DNA from: Moorena producens 3L
GTDB taxonomy: Bacteria > Cyanobacteriota > Cyanobacteriia > Cyanobacteriales > Coleofasciculaceae
DNA: 51,249 nucleotides
Direction of reading: 5' to 3'
NCBI RefSeq assembly: GCF_000211815.1
Contig: NZ_GL890874.1
Location: 4,142 to 55,390, forward strand
Shown: piece by piece, positions 1-7,763 of the stretch
Layout of the letters: every line of letters begins with the position of its first letter
Position numbering within the stretch: position 1 is the first letter of the stretch
The notes under the pieces: generated by a model
What the model saw: only the letters and a program-made list of their open reading frames with translations
Database searches by the model: none
What the model was told of the DNA's origin: nothing
Position numbers and translations under genes: made by a program

Positions 1-1
1 C

Positions 2-328
2 GGTGGCGGTGTTTACACCAACCGCAAGATGGCTGCTTGTCTACGGGATGGCGAAATCGTTTTGCGTTATGTGTGCTACGCCGTTCTCAGCGGAGATAGT
101 TCTGTACTGACTGACCGTTGCTTGAATGGTCTTAAGGAAACCTACGCTGCTTTGGGCGTCCCCACTGGTAATACAACCCGGGCTGTGGGCATCATGAAGG
201 CTGCTGCTGTGGCTTTTGTTAACAACACTGCATCTCAACGCAAAGAGTCTGTTACTAGCGGTGATTGTGCTTCTTTGGCTGCAGAAGTTGGTAGCTACTT
301 CGATGCAGTTGGCAGTGCTATTAGCTAG
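2..328 (+). CDS. cpeB: C-phycoerythrin beta subunit, 3' part (5' end outside window)
   Basis: The window opens inside this gene; the frame is already open at base 2 (GGGVYTNRK, then MAACLRDGEI). The beta subunit pairs with CpeA to form (alpha-beta) discs in the outer phycobilisome rods and carries phycoerythrobilins. Visible bilin cysteines are the one in MAACLRDG (codon at 38-40, the Cys-82 position) and the one in SGDCASL (codon at 266-268, the Cys-165-type site). The doubly linked Cys-50/61 site lies upstream of the window. RCLNGLKETYAALGVPT and the NNTASQRK loop before the last cysteine are typical of phycoerythrin rather than phycocyanin beta. It is followed after 74 bp by cpeA, so the two are almost certainly cotranscribed. 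Family assignment is secure; only about 108 codons are visible. Confidence 0.93.
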   Translation, partial: GGGVYTNRKMAACLRDGEIVLRYVCYAVLSGDSSVLTDRCLNGLKETYAALGVPTGNTTRAVGIMKAAAVAFVNNTASQRKESVTSGDCASLAAEVGSYFDAVGSAIS

Positions 329-402
329 TCTCCCGGCTCAGGAGAATTTAAATTACACTGACCTTTTGCCGAAATCAATTTAAGACAGGAGATATCTTAA
401 TT

Positions 403-891
403 ATGAAATCAGTGTTAACCACTGTTGTTGCTTCCGCTGACCTAGCAGGTCGGTTTCCTAGCGCTTCTGACCTAGAATCAGTTCAAGGTAGCTTGCAACG
501 TTCTGCGGCTCGTATGGAAGCTGCTGATAAGTTAGCAGGTAACTACGACAAAGTAGCTCAAGAAGCTGTTGATGCTATCTACAAAAAGTTCCCTAACGGT
601 AGTGGTCGGGACATCGATGCAGGTACTCAGAAAGAAAAGTGCAAGCGTGACATCGTTCACTACCTGCGTTTGATCAACTATTGCCTAGTTGTTGGTGGTA
701 CTGGTCCTCTGGATGAGTGGGGTATTGCTGGCGCTCGTGAAGTGTACAAAGCCTTAGGTATCGATGCAGCTACCTATGTTACTGGTTTGACCTTCCTCCG
801 GGATCGTGGTTGCGCTCCTCGTGATATGTCTGCCCAAGCCTTGGTTGAATACCGGGGTTATCTTGACTATGTAATCAACTCCATGTCATAG
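403..891 (+). CDS. cpeA: C-phycoerythrin alpha subunit
   Basis: This 162-aa alpha subunit partners CpeB in the green-absorbing rod discs. The start MKSVLTTVVASADLAGRF, the GGTGPLDEWGIAG segment and RGCAPRDMSAQAL are phycoerythrin-alpha signatures. The two bilin-binding cysteines are at residue 80 (EKCKRD) and residue 137 (RGCAPRD). From memory, usual C-phycoerythrin alpha chains have 164 residues with cysteines at 82 and 139, so this chain seems two residues shorter in the loop before Cys-80 (around KFPNGSGRDID). A ribosome site AGGAG lies about 11 bases before the ATG. A strong hairpin follows the stop codon. Cys-82 of alpha is normally loaded by CpeY with CpeZ; CpeZ is encoded next but CpeY is not in the window. 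Confidence 0.95.
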   Translation: MKSVLTTVVASADLAGRFPSASDLESVQGSLQRSAARMEAADKLAGNYDKVAQEAVDAIYKKFPNGSGRDIDAGTQKEKCKRDIVHYLRLINYCLVVGGTGPLDEWGIAGAREVYKALGIDAATYVTGLTFLRDRGCAPRDMSAQALVEYRGYLDYVINSMS

Positions 892-955
892 GATTATTGC
901 TATCCACTGTTTGTAGTGATTAGCTGCCTCTAGTACTTTGGACTAAAGGGGGATC

Positions 956-998
956 TTAGGAAAGTGCTGTGCCTGAATCAGGTTCAGCACTTTCCTAA
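956..998 (+). terminator. Strong two-tier hairpin after cpeBA
   Basis: A perfect 14-bp stem (TTAGGAAAGTGCTG at 956-969 with CAGCACTTTCCTAA at 985-998) encloses a second 5-bp stem (CCTGA/TCAGG). It starts 65 bases after the cpeA stop. There is no long T tract behind it, only a mixed T-rich stretch. It may therefore be a 3'-end-stabilising or partial terminator that lowers readthrough from abundant cpeBA mRNA into cpeZ. The structure is seen directly; its function is inferred. Confidence 0.7.
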
Positions 999-1341
999 GA
1001 ACCCCTTAGTTGTTGTTATCGAAACTCCTGAATCAAGTTAGTTTTCTCTAACTCAGGTTATAGACTGATGACTACTCATATTTTTGTAAGCAGTCAGCAG
1101 TCAGCAGTCAGCAGTCAGCAGTCAGCAGTCAGCTTTATGAATCCCTGACAGCAGAGATAACAGAGATTAAACGAATGCTTACCTATTTTATTCAAAAGCA
1201 CCTCAATTAGCGTGGGCTATGGGCATAAGCTGATAGCTGATAACTGATAGCTGATAACTGTTCGCGTAGCGTGTGCGTAGCACATAAGCTGATGGCTGAA
1301 TGCTTACCTATTTGTATACTGATATTTACTACTATCTACTA
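999..1341. repeat. Non-coding stretch with heptamer repeats before cpeZ
   Basis: No gene is seen between the hairpin and cpeZ. Positions 1090-1133 are a tandem array of the 7-mer GTCAGCA (about six units). Positions 1216-1300 hold degenerate copies of AGCTGATA/ACTGATA and a palindromic CGCGTAGCGTGTGCGTAGC motif. The same repeat vocabulary recurs at 3.6-3.9 kb, 6.4-6.7 kb, 7.5-7.7 kb and 42.4-42.6 kb. Confidence 0.8.
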
Positions 1342-1962
1342 ATGTCTACAGAAGAGTTATATCAACAATTAAAACATAAAAATCCTAGACTCAGAGAAAG
1401 AGCCATGCGGCAGATTGCAGCAGAGCGCACCGAGAATACTATTCCTGAGTTGATGGCAATTTTGGGTGATGAGGATGTGGTTTATCGGCGAGCAGCAGTG
1501 CAAACTCTAGGTGTGATTGGTCTTGATGCTGTACCGGTATTGGCAGAAACTTTAACAACCAGTGAAAATAACACTGTACGAGCTAGCTGTGCTAAAGCGC
1601 TGGCTGCGATCGCTCTTAACTACTCAGAAGAAACCTTCCCAACTGTGGGGTTGCAGAGTCTACAAACCGCCCTTAAAGACCCAGATCCCGTTGTCAAAAT
1701 ATCGACAGTTGGCGCACTGGGAACCATTGGTCCACCAGCTTTTGAAGCCCTAGTGGCTGCTTTGGACATCGATGATATTGCCCTTCAAGTTGCTGTGCTA
1801 CATGCCCTAGGTTCTTTGGGAGATGAGAGAGCTATGGAAGTGCTATCTGCTACCGCTGAAAATCAGGAAGCCGACCCCTATATCCGAGAATCAGCGGCTA
1901 GTTCGATATCACGCTTGGAACAGGTGATCAACTTTGGTTCAAGCAGAAAACGATCTCCATAA
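1342..1962 (+). CDS. cpeZ: HEAT-repeat phycoerythrobilin lyase partner/chaperone CpeZ
   Basis: A 206-aa E/F-type HEAT-repeat protein from the preferred start MSTEELYQQLKHKNPRLR. An in-frame ATG at 1300 would add 14 residues (MLTYLYTDIYYYLL) that do not resemble the family. CpeZ helps CpeY and other lyases attach phycoerythrobilin to phycoerythrin and acts as a chaperone-like factor. HEAT units are visible as LAxxLGDEDVVYRRAAV, RASCAKALAAIA, VVKISTVGALGTIGPPA and VAVLHALGSLGDERA. Family members are close to 205 aa, which supports the later start. It lies downstream of cpeBA, where other cyanobacteria carry cpeYZ; here no cpeY lies between cpeA and cpeZ. It converges with the RHH/coiled-coil gene 114 bp away. 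Confidence 0.82.
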   Translation: MSTEELYQQLKHKNPRLRERAMRQIAAERTENTIPELMAILGDEDVVYRRAAVQTLGVIGLDAVPVLAETLTTSENNTVRASCAKALAAIALNYSEETFPTVGLQSLQTALKDPDPVVKISTVGALGTIGPPAFEALVAALDIDDIALQVAVLHALGSLGDERAMEVLSATAENQEADPYIRESAASSISRLEQVINFGSSRKRSP

Positions 1963-2076
1963 TAAGACCAGAATAATCCAATTATTTGTTGTCCTTGAAT
2001 GCCAAAACTATCCCCAAAACTATCAACTAAGAAAGCCAGGGGACTTGACATTATTATTGATGCTTTCGGGCACTAA

Positions 2077-3507
2077 CTAAAACAATCTCCGGCTACGCCT
2101 CTTATTCAACTCTGCTTTGCCAAGGGTTGCCCAACGCTTTAACTCAACAATTTGTTTTTGTAAAGTGGCGATACGATCCTCTTGCTCTTGATTATGCTGT
2201 GTCAAAGACTCATAACTCTCGGTAGGTTGATTAGCGGGAGATTGTTGCTCAGACAACTGATGCTCTAACTCAGCAATACGCTTCTCTTGGTCTTGAGTTT
2301 GCTGCTGTAGAAACTGATTACTTTTACTTTCTACTTGTTGGGCCGCCTGAGATTCTTGCTCAGCTAGCTGCTTCTGTAACTTGTTAACCAGATTAGCTTG
2401 CTGTTGAGCCTGCTGTTGCAGAGCCTGGTTACTCTCTACCTGTTGTGTTGCTAGAGATTTTTGTTCAGACAGCTGTTGCTGTAAGTCTTCAATCAAATTA
2501 GCTTGCTCTTTAGCCTGCTGTTGTAAAGACTGATAGCTTTCGGTTTGTTCAGCAGTTTCAGATTCTTGCTCTGCGAGCTGCTTCTGTAACTTGTTAACCA
2601 GATTAGCTTGCTCTTTAGCCTGCTGTTGTAAAGACTGATAGCTTTCGGTCTGTTCAGCAGTTTCAGATTTTTGGTCTGCGAGCTGCTTCTGTAATTTCTT
2701 AACCAGATTAGATTGCTCTTTAGCCTGCTGTTGTAAAGACTGATAACTTTCTGTCTGTTCAGCAGTTTCGGATTTTTGCTCGGCTAGCTGCTTCTGTAAT
2801 TTCTTAACCAGATTAGATTGCTCTTTAGCCTGCTTTTGTAAAGACTGATAGCTTTCGGTTTGTTCAGCAGTTTCAGATTTTTGCTCGGCTAACTCCTTCT
2901 GTAATTTCTTAACCAGATTAGATTGCTCTTTAGCCTGCTTTTGCAAAGACTGATAACTTTCGGTCTGTTCAGCAGTTTCAGATTTTTGGTCAGCTAGCTG
3001 CTTCTGTAATTTCTTAACCAGATTAGCTTGCTCTTTAGCCTGCTGTTGCAGAGACTGATAACTTTCGGTCTGTTCAGCAGTTTCAGATTTTTGGTCAGCT
3101 AGCTGCTTCTGTAAGTCTTCAATCACATTAGCTTGCTCTTGAGCCTGCTGTTGTAAAGACTGGTAATCTTCTTGGGATACACCAGAAGTACCAGACTCAG
3201 ACACATCAGGTTGTAGCGGTTGTTGACCCTCTATTACTTGAATCTTGGTTGGAGATTTTGTGGCTCCATTGTTGGGGGATGTTTCCTTTGCCTCCGGTGG
3301 ATTTTCAACGGTGATGGTCATCCTTGCCTGCTGGCATGCGATCGCAATATTACCTCTGGCGATACGCTCAATTAGTTCCGAGCGGGACAATCCAGTATTC
3401 TGAGCCATCTGAGTTAACAAGCCAATGCCTGTAGGGGTCAGGGATATTCCCACCTTGGACTTACCTTCTGAATACTGGCTAGCAGTTTTACGGCTTTTCT
3501 TGGCCAT
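2077..3507 (-). CDS. Ribbon-helix-helix-like N-terminus fused to ten-unit coiled-coil repeat protein
   Basis: I do not recognise a named gene. Residues about 18-55 (KVGISLTPTGIGLL, then NTGLSRSELIERIARG) have the strand-helix-helix pattern of CopG/Arc-type ribbon-helix-helix proteins. A low-complexity linker follows to about 112. Residues 113-476 are ten tandem units: eight of exactly 35 residues (five heptads; core ESYQSLQQQAKEQANLVKKL), one of 37 and a final one of 47. The strict heptad register predicts a long coiled coil. The last unit ends LGKAELNKRRSRRLF, resembling the tail of the double linker encoded just upstream in the same direction. There is no signal peptide or membrane segment. 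The start ATG has a GGAGGAAAA ribosome site. A DNA-binding role is inferred from the N-terminus only; a structural role at the antenna is equally possible. Confidence 0.8.
   Translation of the reverse strand: MAKKSRKTASQYSEGKSKVGISLTPTGIGLLTQMAQNTGLSRSELIERIARGNIAIACQQARMTITVENPPEAKETSPNNGATKSPTKIQVIEGQQPLQPDVSESGTSGVSQEDYQSLQQQAQEQANVIEDLQKQLADQKSETAEQTESYQSLQQQAKEQANLVKKLQKQLADQKSETAEQTESYQSLQKQAKEQSNLVKKLQKELAEQKSETAEQTESYQSLQKQAKEQSNLVKKLQKQLAEQKSETAEQTESYQSLQQQAKEQSNLVKKLQKQLADQKSETAEQTESYQSLQQQAKEQANLVNKLQKQLAEQESETAEQTESYQSLQQQAKEQANLIEDLQQQLSEQKSLATQQVESNQALQQQAQQQANLVNKLQKQLAEQESQAAQQVESKSNQFLQQQTQDQEKRIAELEHQLSEQQSPANQPTESYESLTQHNQEQEDRIATLQKQIVELKRWATLGKAELNKRRSRRLF
2378..3171 (-). 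repeat. 105-bp tandem repeat array inside the coiled-coil gene
   Basis: Each 105-bp unit encodes 35 residues, that is five complete heptads. Units two to six differ by only a few bases, which indicates recent expansion or gene conversion. Units towards the C-terminus (below about 2500) are more diverged. Array length is likely to vary between strains. Confidence 0.8.
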
Positions 3508-4024
3508 TGGCTTTTCCTCCGGATCGGCTATTTAAAGTCTATATATTTTACTGTTAAAAGTACCTCGTTAAAAGCTTTAGTTGAAAGGTAAGCATATGCG
3601 CTACGCGCACGCTACTTGAGGTGCGGTCAGCGGTCAGCGGTCAGCTTAGAATAAAATTGAAAGTCTGGGGAAAAGCCTATCAGCTTTGTGGCACAGGCTT
3701 TGGCCTTGGCCGTTGGCCACGCTACGCGAATGGCCACGCTGTGCGAACGACGCTGGGACTTCACTCAGCATTATTCGAATGCTGACCTCTTTTATGCAAA
3801 AGCTCTTCGCAAAGCGTGCGCGTAGCGCATAGGCTGATAGCTGAATGCTGATAGCTGAATGCTGACGTTGAAAGCTTTAGTTAAAAGCTTATATTTTCCA
3901 GGTAGTTGTTGAAGGTTGACCGCTGTCAGTAAACTCTCAACAGTCAACCTTCAACAACCTACACATTTCTATGGCAACTGGCCATAGAGCTAATAGCAGC
4001 TCTAATAAGTACTAAGTTTTTCCT
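3508..4024. repeat. Repeat-rich intergenic region with a 16-bp inverted repeat
   Basis: No gene is seen. A perfect 16-bp inverted repeat (GTTGTTGAAGGTTGAC at 3905-3920, complement at 3943-3958, 22-base loop) and a smaller hairpin at 3985-4004 lie just beyond the stop of the double-linker gene and could end or stabilise its transcript, though no T tract follows. The rest holds repeat vocabulary: GGTCAGC tandems at 3627-3645, palindromic TTGGCC/ACGCTACGCG elements at 3700-3750, and GCTGATAGCTGAAT tandems at 3830-3865. Confidence 0.65.
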
Positions 4025-5851
4025 CTAATAACTACGAGGACGCCATTTATTCAACTGGGTTTCTGCAATCATAGCTAAACGGCGCTGATCAGCAATCTTT
4101 TCTTGTAAGGTGGCAATTTCGTTCGTTTGTTTTTCAGACTTTTGTTGCAGAGCTTCATAACTGTCTGGCTCTACAGTTGCTGCTGCCATGGGGATTTGGT
4201 CCGCAATGCTGGTGAAACCACTACCACCATTGGTCGAAGAACTGTAAGACTGCCATTTGCTATACTGTGATTCTCCAAAGCTAGCCAATGGTCGTAACTC
4301 TGCCAGCTGTTGCTGCAAGGTTTCCAGCAGTTCTTCTTGCTCTTGGCATTTCCGTTCGATGGCTTGATACGCTTCTGAGCGTTGTTTCTCAGCTTCTGTG
4401 GGAGCTTCCTGCGGTTGGATTTTGGGCTTGAGTACTTCATCCAATAAAGCTTGGATATCAGTAACTGGGGCTTGTCCAAGGGGATTATTGTAAATAATTG
4501 ATTTATTCAGCCTTGGTGGATTCCCTGACACATTGTCTTTATCAGAGCTAGAAACGCTCGGCATCAGCACCAACATGTTAGTAAACCCAAGGAGCTTTTT
4601 GCCTGTTTGGGTTTTATAGCCCCGGTAAAAGGGTACAACATTCTCCCCAAAGACCTCTTGGTACTCGTCACTATCGATATAGGAATCAATATCCGCCTCG
4701 AAACCTTCTTGATCAAGTACTTGGCTGTGATAGAAAGTCTCAGAGTAGTCATCAGGAGCACGACCGAGCAAATGCTTAAAATTCAGCTCAATTGACCGGT
4801 AGCGGGGACAGATATCGAAAAACCTTGACCGATACAACTCGGACTTGGCAACCTGACGCACAAACTCACGGACAGTGATTTCCCCCCGCTTGATCTGGGA
4901 TTCCGGGACAGTCAGCCGTTCACTTTCCATAACATGGGCATTTCCCAAAACCTGACGATAAACTGCTCGAATCACCGTCTCGATTTCTGCTTCCGAACGA
5001 CCTGGCCACAGCTCAATCGGATCAACTTCTTCCCAGGCTTGATACTGGCGTTGCCAGGTTTGAGTCGTGTTTTGCAGCAGTTTTTCAGCTTCTGTGAGAA
5101 TCTTAGGTGCTGTTTGAGTTTCTACCGGACCTGCTGGTTGGCCTTTATTGAGACCTAGAACATTAGCCAGGAGTTTATTGACATCTGTGGGTTTTACTAC
5201 ATCACCAGCTCCAGAAAGCGCCTCCATCTTACTGGGGCTATTGGTCATCAGGAACTGATTCAACCGAGACCAATTCCCCCGCCAAACAGTTGCTTGATCG
5301 CTACCAGCTGCACCACGCAACAGTTTTAAGAGATGGGTAAATCCTACTGTACTCTTGCCTATTTGGGTTTTGTAACCCCGATAATAGGGAACCTGGTTTT
5401 CCCCAAAAGCCAGCTGGTATTCTTCGCTATCGATATAAGAATCGATTTCAGTCTCATAACCCCCTTGATCAAGCACCCTTGTATGCTCAATAATTTCCTC
5501 ATAACTTTCGGGAGCTCGACCAAGGAGATGCTTGAAATTCAACTCAATGGCTCGGTTACGAGAGCAAGTCTCGAAAAATCGGGAGTAGTAAAGCTCAGAT
5601 TTAGCAACTTGCCGCACAAATTCCCGGACAGAAATTTCTCCCTTTCTGAGTTGGGATTCGGGCACAGTGAGCCGCTCACTCTCCATGACATAGGTATTCC
5701 CCAAGACTTGCCGATAGACAGCCCGAATCACAATTTCTATTTCTTGTTGAGAATGACTAGGCCACAGTTCAACTGGGTCTGTGTCTTGAAATGATGCCAC
5801 CCCTAATTGCGGGGCTCGTGTCAGTACAGGGTTTATAAAACCAATTACCAT
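4025..5851 (-). CDS. Phycobilisome rod linker with two fused linker domains and a coiled-coil tail
   Basis: A 608-aa protein with two complete phycobilisome linker (Pfam PBS_linker_poly type) domains. Domain 1 is about residues 24-190 and domain 2 about 277-440. Each has IRAVYRQVLGN, MESERLTVPESQ, VREFVRQVAKSELY, IELNFKHLLGRAP and PFYRGYKTQ/PYYRGYKTQ motifs. Single-domain rod linkers join one disc to the next; two domains in one chain could span two discs or link two rods. There is no C-terminal CpcD domain. Residues about 490-608 instead carry two coiled-coil modules ending SKWQSYSSS and LNKWRPRSY, related to the repeats of the neighbouring RHH protein. An 820-bp gap upstream suggests its own promoter. 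Domain 2 resembles CpeC (PFYRGYKTQTGKK) most. ApcE also has several linker domains but adds a phycobiliprotein-like domain, which is absent here. Confidence 0.88.
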   Translation of the reverse strand: MVIGFINPVLTRAPQLGVASFQDTDPVELWPSHSQQEIEIVIRAVYRQVLGNTYVMESERLTVPESQLRKGEISVREFVRQVAKSELYYSRFFETCSRNRAIELNFKHLLGRAPESYEEIIEHTRVLDQGGYETEIDSYIDSEEYQLAFGENQVPYYRGYKTQIGKSTVGFTHLLKLLRGAAGSDQATVWRGNWSRLNQFLMTNSPSKMEALSGAGDVVKPTDVNKLLANVLGLNKGQPAGPVETQTAPKILTEAEKLLQNTTQTWQRQYQAWEEVDPIELWPGRSEAEIETVIRAVYRQVLGNAHVMESERLTVPESQIKRGEITVREFVRQVAKSELYRSRFFDICPRYRSIELNFKHLLGRAPDDYSETFYHSQVLDQEGFEADIDSYIDSDEYQEVFGENVVPFYRGYKTQTGKKLLGFTNMLVLMPSVSSSDKDNVSGNPPRLNKSIIYNNPLGQAPVTDIQALLDEVLKPKIQPQEAPTEAEKQRSEAYQAIERKCQEQEELLETLQQQLAELRPLASFGESQYSKWQSYSSSTNGGSGFTSIADQIPMAAATVEPDSYEALQQKSEKQTNEIATLQEKIADQRRLAMIAETQLNKWRPRSY

Positions 5852-6671
5852 CTAAAAGACCTCCCAATCCATCGTTGTTAAATGTTGTTAATTAAAGTTA
5901 ATAAACAACTAATTTAAAAAAAAATGACAAAAACTACTTTCTTAACTTTCTATTGAATTCACTTTAATTAAAGAGTCTTTATCAGTGAATATAAAAAAAA
6001 ATAATTGAACAATATAAGTATTAAATTATTTTTGGTTAACGTTAACCTTGTTATATGGTCTTGGCTAATTGACCCTAGGCTGATTGACTGAAAAAAATCC
6101 TAAAATCCTTAATTTTTCTAGGAAGCTTAACCGTATAGTCATTTGTGCTTATTATATCTTGGTGACAGAGATTTTTCCCTCTAGTTTTTCCCTCTAGTAC
6201 AACTGTGCGATCGCTCTAATCCCTCAGAGTGCTAGTGCCATCTGCAATTATTCCTAACATCGGGAAAGTACTTTGAATTTACTAAGTTATGAATTCATAA
6301 AATTCAATACCGCTGCCATTAATTAATGAACAATTATCTAATCAATAGTGTTAGTTTTTGGAAAATAGCTGTTGATTGTTCACAACCTATTTCCAAAAAC
6401 TAACATCTAGATACTTAGCTCAGATCAACTACTGAATCCGTAAGCATTCAGCCGTCAGCATTCAGCCGTCAGCCGTCAGTCTTCCGCTTATGCCCATAGC
6501 GCACGCTACTTGAGGTGATGCGCGAATAAGCGATGCAGTGGCCTCACGGGGTTTTCCCCCACTCGCGCTTTGCATCAAGAAAAGAGCTAAGCATTCGAAT
6601 AATGCTGAGTTACGTAAAGCTGATAGCTGATAGCTGATAGCTGATAGCTTACCTGAATCCTGACAGTCAAC
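5852..6671. other. 820-bp intergenic region: probable promoter region of the double linker, plus repeats
   Basis: No gene is seen. The part next to the double-linker start (5852-6130) is very AT-rich. A perfect 16-bp inverted repeat with a 25-base loop (TGTTAGTTTTTGGAAA at 6349-6364, complement at 6390-6405) lies between the two linker genes. From 6440 to 6660 there are heptamer repeats (CAGCCGT, AGCTGAT) and a reverse copy of the GATGCAAAGCGCGAGTGGGG element (about 6531-6580). Confidence 0.6.
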
Positions 6672-7433
6672 CTAACCGATTTCAGTAATACTGACAATTT
6701 TGCTGCCCATTTTGTGGATATTTTGAATCCTCGCCGACAGCTGGTCGTAACCCACTTCATAGGTAGCATTACTCCGCTTAAAGCGAGAACCAACACCAGC
6801 TTTAGCTACAGTAACCTTAAAGCGTTTGCCTGTATTGGCGTAATTACCTGAACCCCCAGCAGGAGCAGTAATCTTGGTAGACAGATTAGCCGCTAAATCA
6901 CTAATCAGGGTAGCTTGGTTACTGCTATCACTGGTAGCATATCCCCGCATCAAACAAAACGTCCGATTAAAGGCTACGTTCTTAATCCCAACTTCGGTAG
7001 TATTACTACGAGGATAGGGGACAATAAACTCGCCAAAACTCGACTGATACTCTGCGCTATCGATATAAGAATCGATTTCAGCGTTGTAGCCAGCAGTGTT
7101 ATAAATTTGAACGTGTTCGGCAATTTCTGTTTGATCCTGGGGAGCACGACCTAGAAAATGCTTGTAGTTCAGCTCAATGAAACGATACTGGGAAGCAGAA
7201 TCAAAAAACAGGGACTTATACAAGTCTGATTTAGCGACCATGCGCACAAAGCCCCGTACACTGATGTCTCCATTGCGCAGCATCGCTTCAGCAGTAGTTA
7301 AGCGATCGCATTCCAGCAAGTGCGGGTTACCTAGAACCTGTTTGTAAACTGCCCGAATCACTGTCTGCACATCATCTTCTGTTGCACCAGGACGCAACTC
7401 TACCGGGTCAGCATCGATTACCCAAAGTGACAT
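6672..7433 (-). CDS. cpeE: Phycoerythrin rod linker, CpeE type
   Basis: A 253-aa rod linker starting MSLWVIDADPVELRPGA. The linker domain (about residues 8-170) has VIRAVYKQVLGNPHLLE, VRGFVRMVAKSDLYKS and IELNYKHFLGRAPQDQ. A C-terminal CpcD domain (about 200-253) ends IHKMGSKIVSITEIG. Such linkers sit inside phycoerythrin hexamers, stack the discs and tune their spectra. The ATG is preceded by TAGGAGGAATTTAA. It is the last CpcD-containing linker in the - strand series and is separated by 330 bp of repeats from the next linker upstream. The symbol follows the cpeCDE order of other cyanobacteria; CpeD and CpeE are hard to tell apart without alignment. Confidence 0.85.
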   Translation of the reverse strand: MSLWVIDADPVELRPGATEDDVQTVIRAVYKQVLGNPHLLECDRLTTAEAMLRNGDISVRGFVRMVAKSDLYKSLFFDSASQYRFIELNYKHFLGRAPQDQTEIAEHVQIYNTAGYNAEIDSYIDSAEYQSSFGEFIVPYPRSNTTEVGIKNVAFNRTFCLMRGYATSDSSNQATLISDLAANLSTKITAPAGGSGNYANTGKRFKVTVAKAGVGSRFKRSNATYEVGYDQLSARIQNIHKMGSKIVSITEIG

Positions 7434-7763
7434 TTAAATTCCTCCTAGATTCTTTGCTCAGATTTAGCTGAATTACACAGCTATTCACTTACCAGTTATC
7501 AGTTATCAGTTAACAGTTAACAGTTTTTCTTGATTACCATTAACTGTTGACTTGTAAGCATTCAGCTATCAGCTATCAGCTATCAGCTATCAGCTAGCAG
7601 GCGCTTTAACTGAACGGGGTGGGATGAGTAAAACGAGCAGGGATTTTCAACTAGCTGTACCAGCCCGTAAGGTTGTTTACTAATTCCCGTTGATTAGCTG
7701 ACGGCTGACAGCTGACGGCTGAATACTTACGTTGACTTAGTAACTGATAACCGGGCTACTCGA
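7434..7763. repeat. Repeat-filled spacer between two CpeE-type linkers
   Basis: No gene is seen. It contains tandem CAGTTAT/CAGTTAA 7-mers (7493-7530), CAGCTAT 7-mers (7560-7600) and CTGACGG/CTGACAG units (7690-7730). These separate two genes that are otherwise likely to belong to one transcription unit. Confidence 0.75.

Noticed and set aside
4025..5851. Core-membrane linker ApcE as identity of the double-linker protein
   Set aside because: It lacks the N-terminal phycobiliprotein-like domain and chromophore cysteine of ApcE, and its linker domains resemble CpeC.
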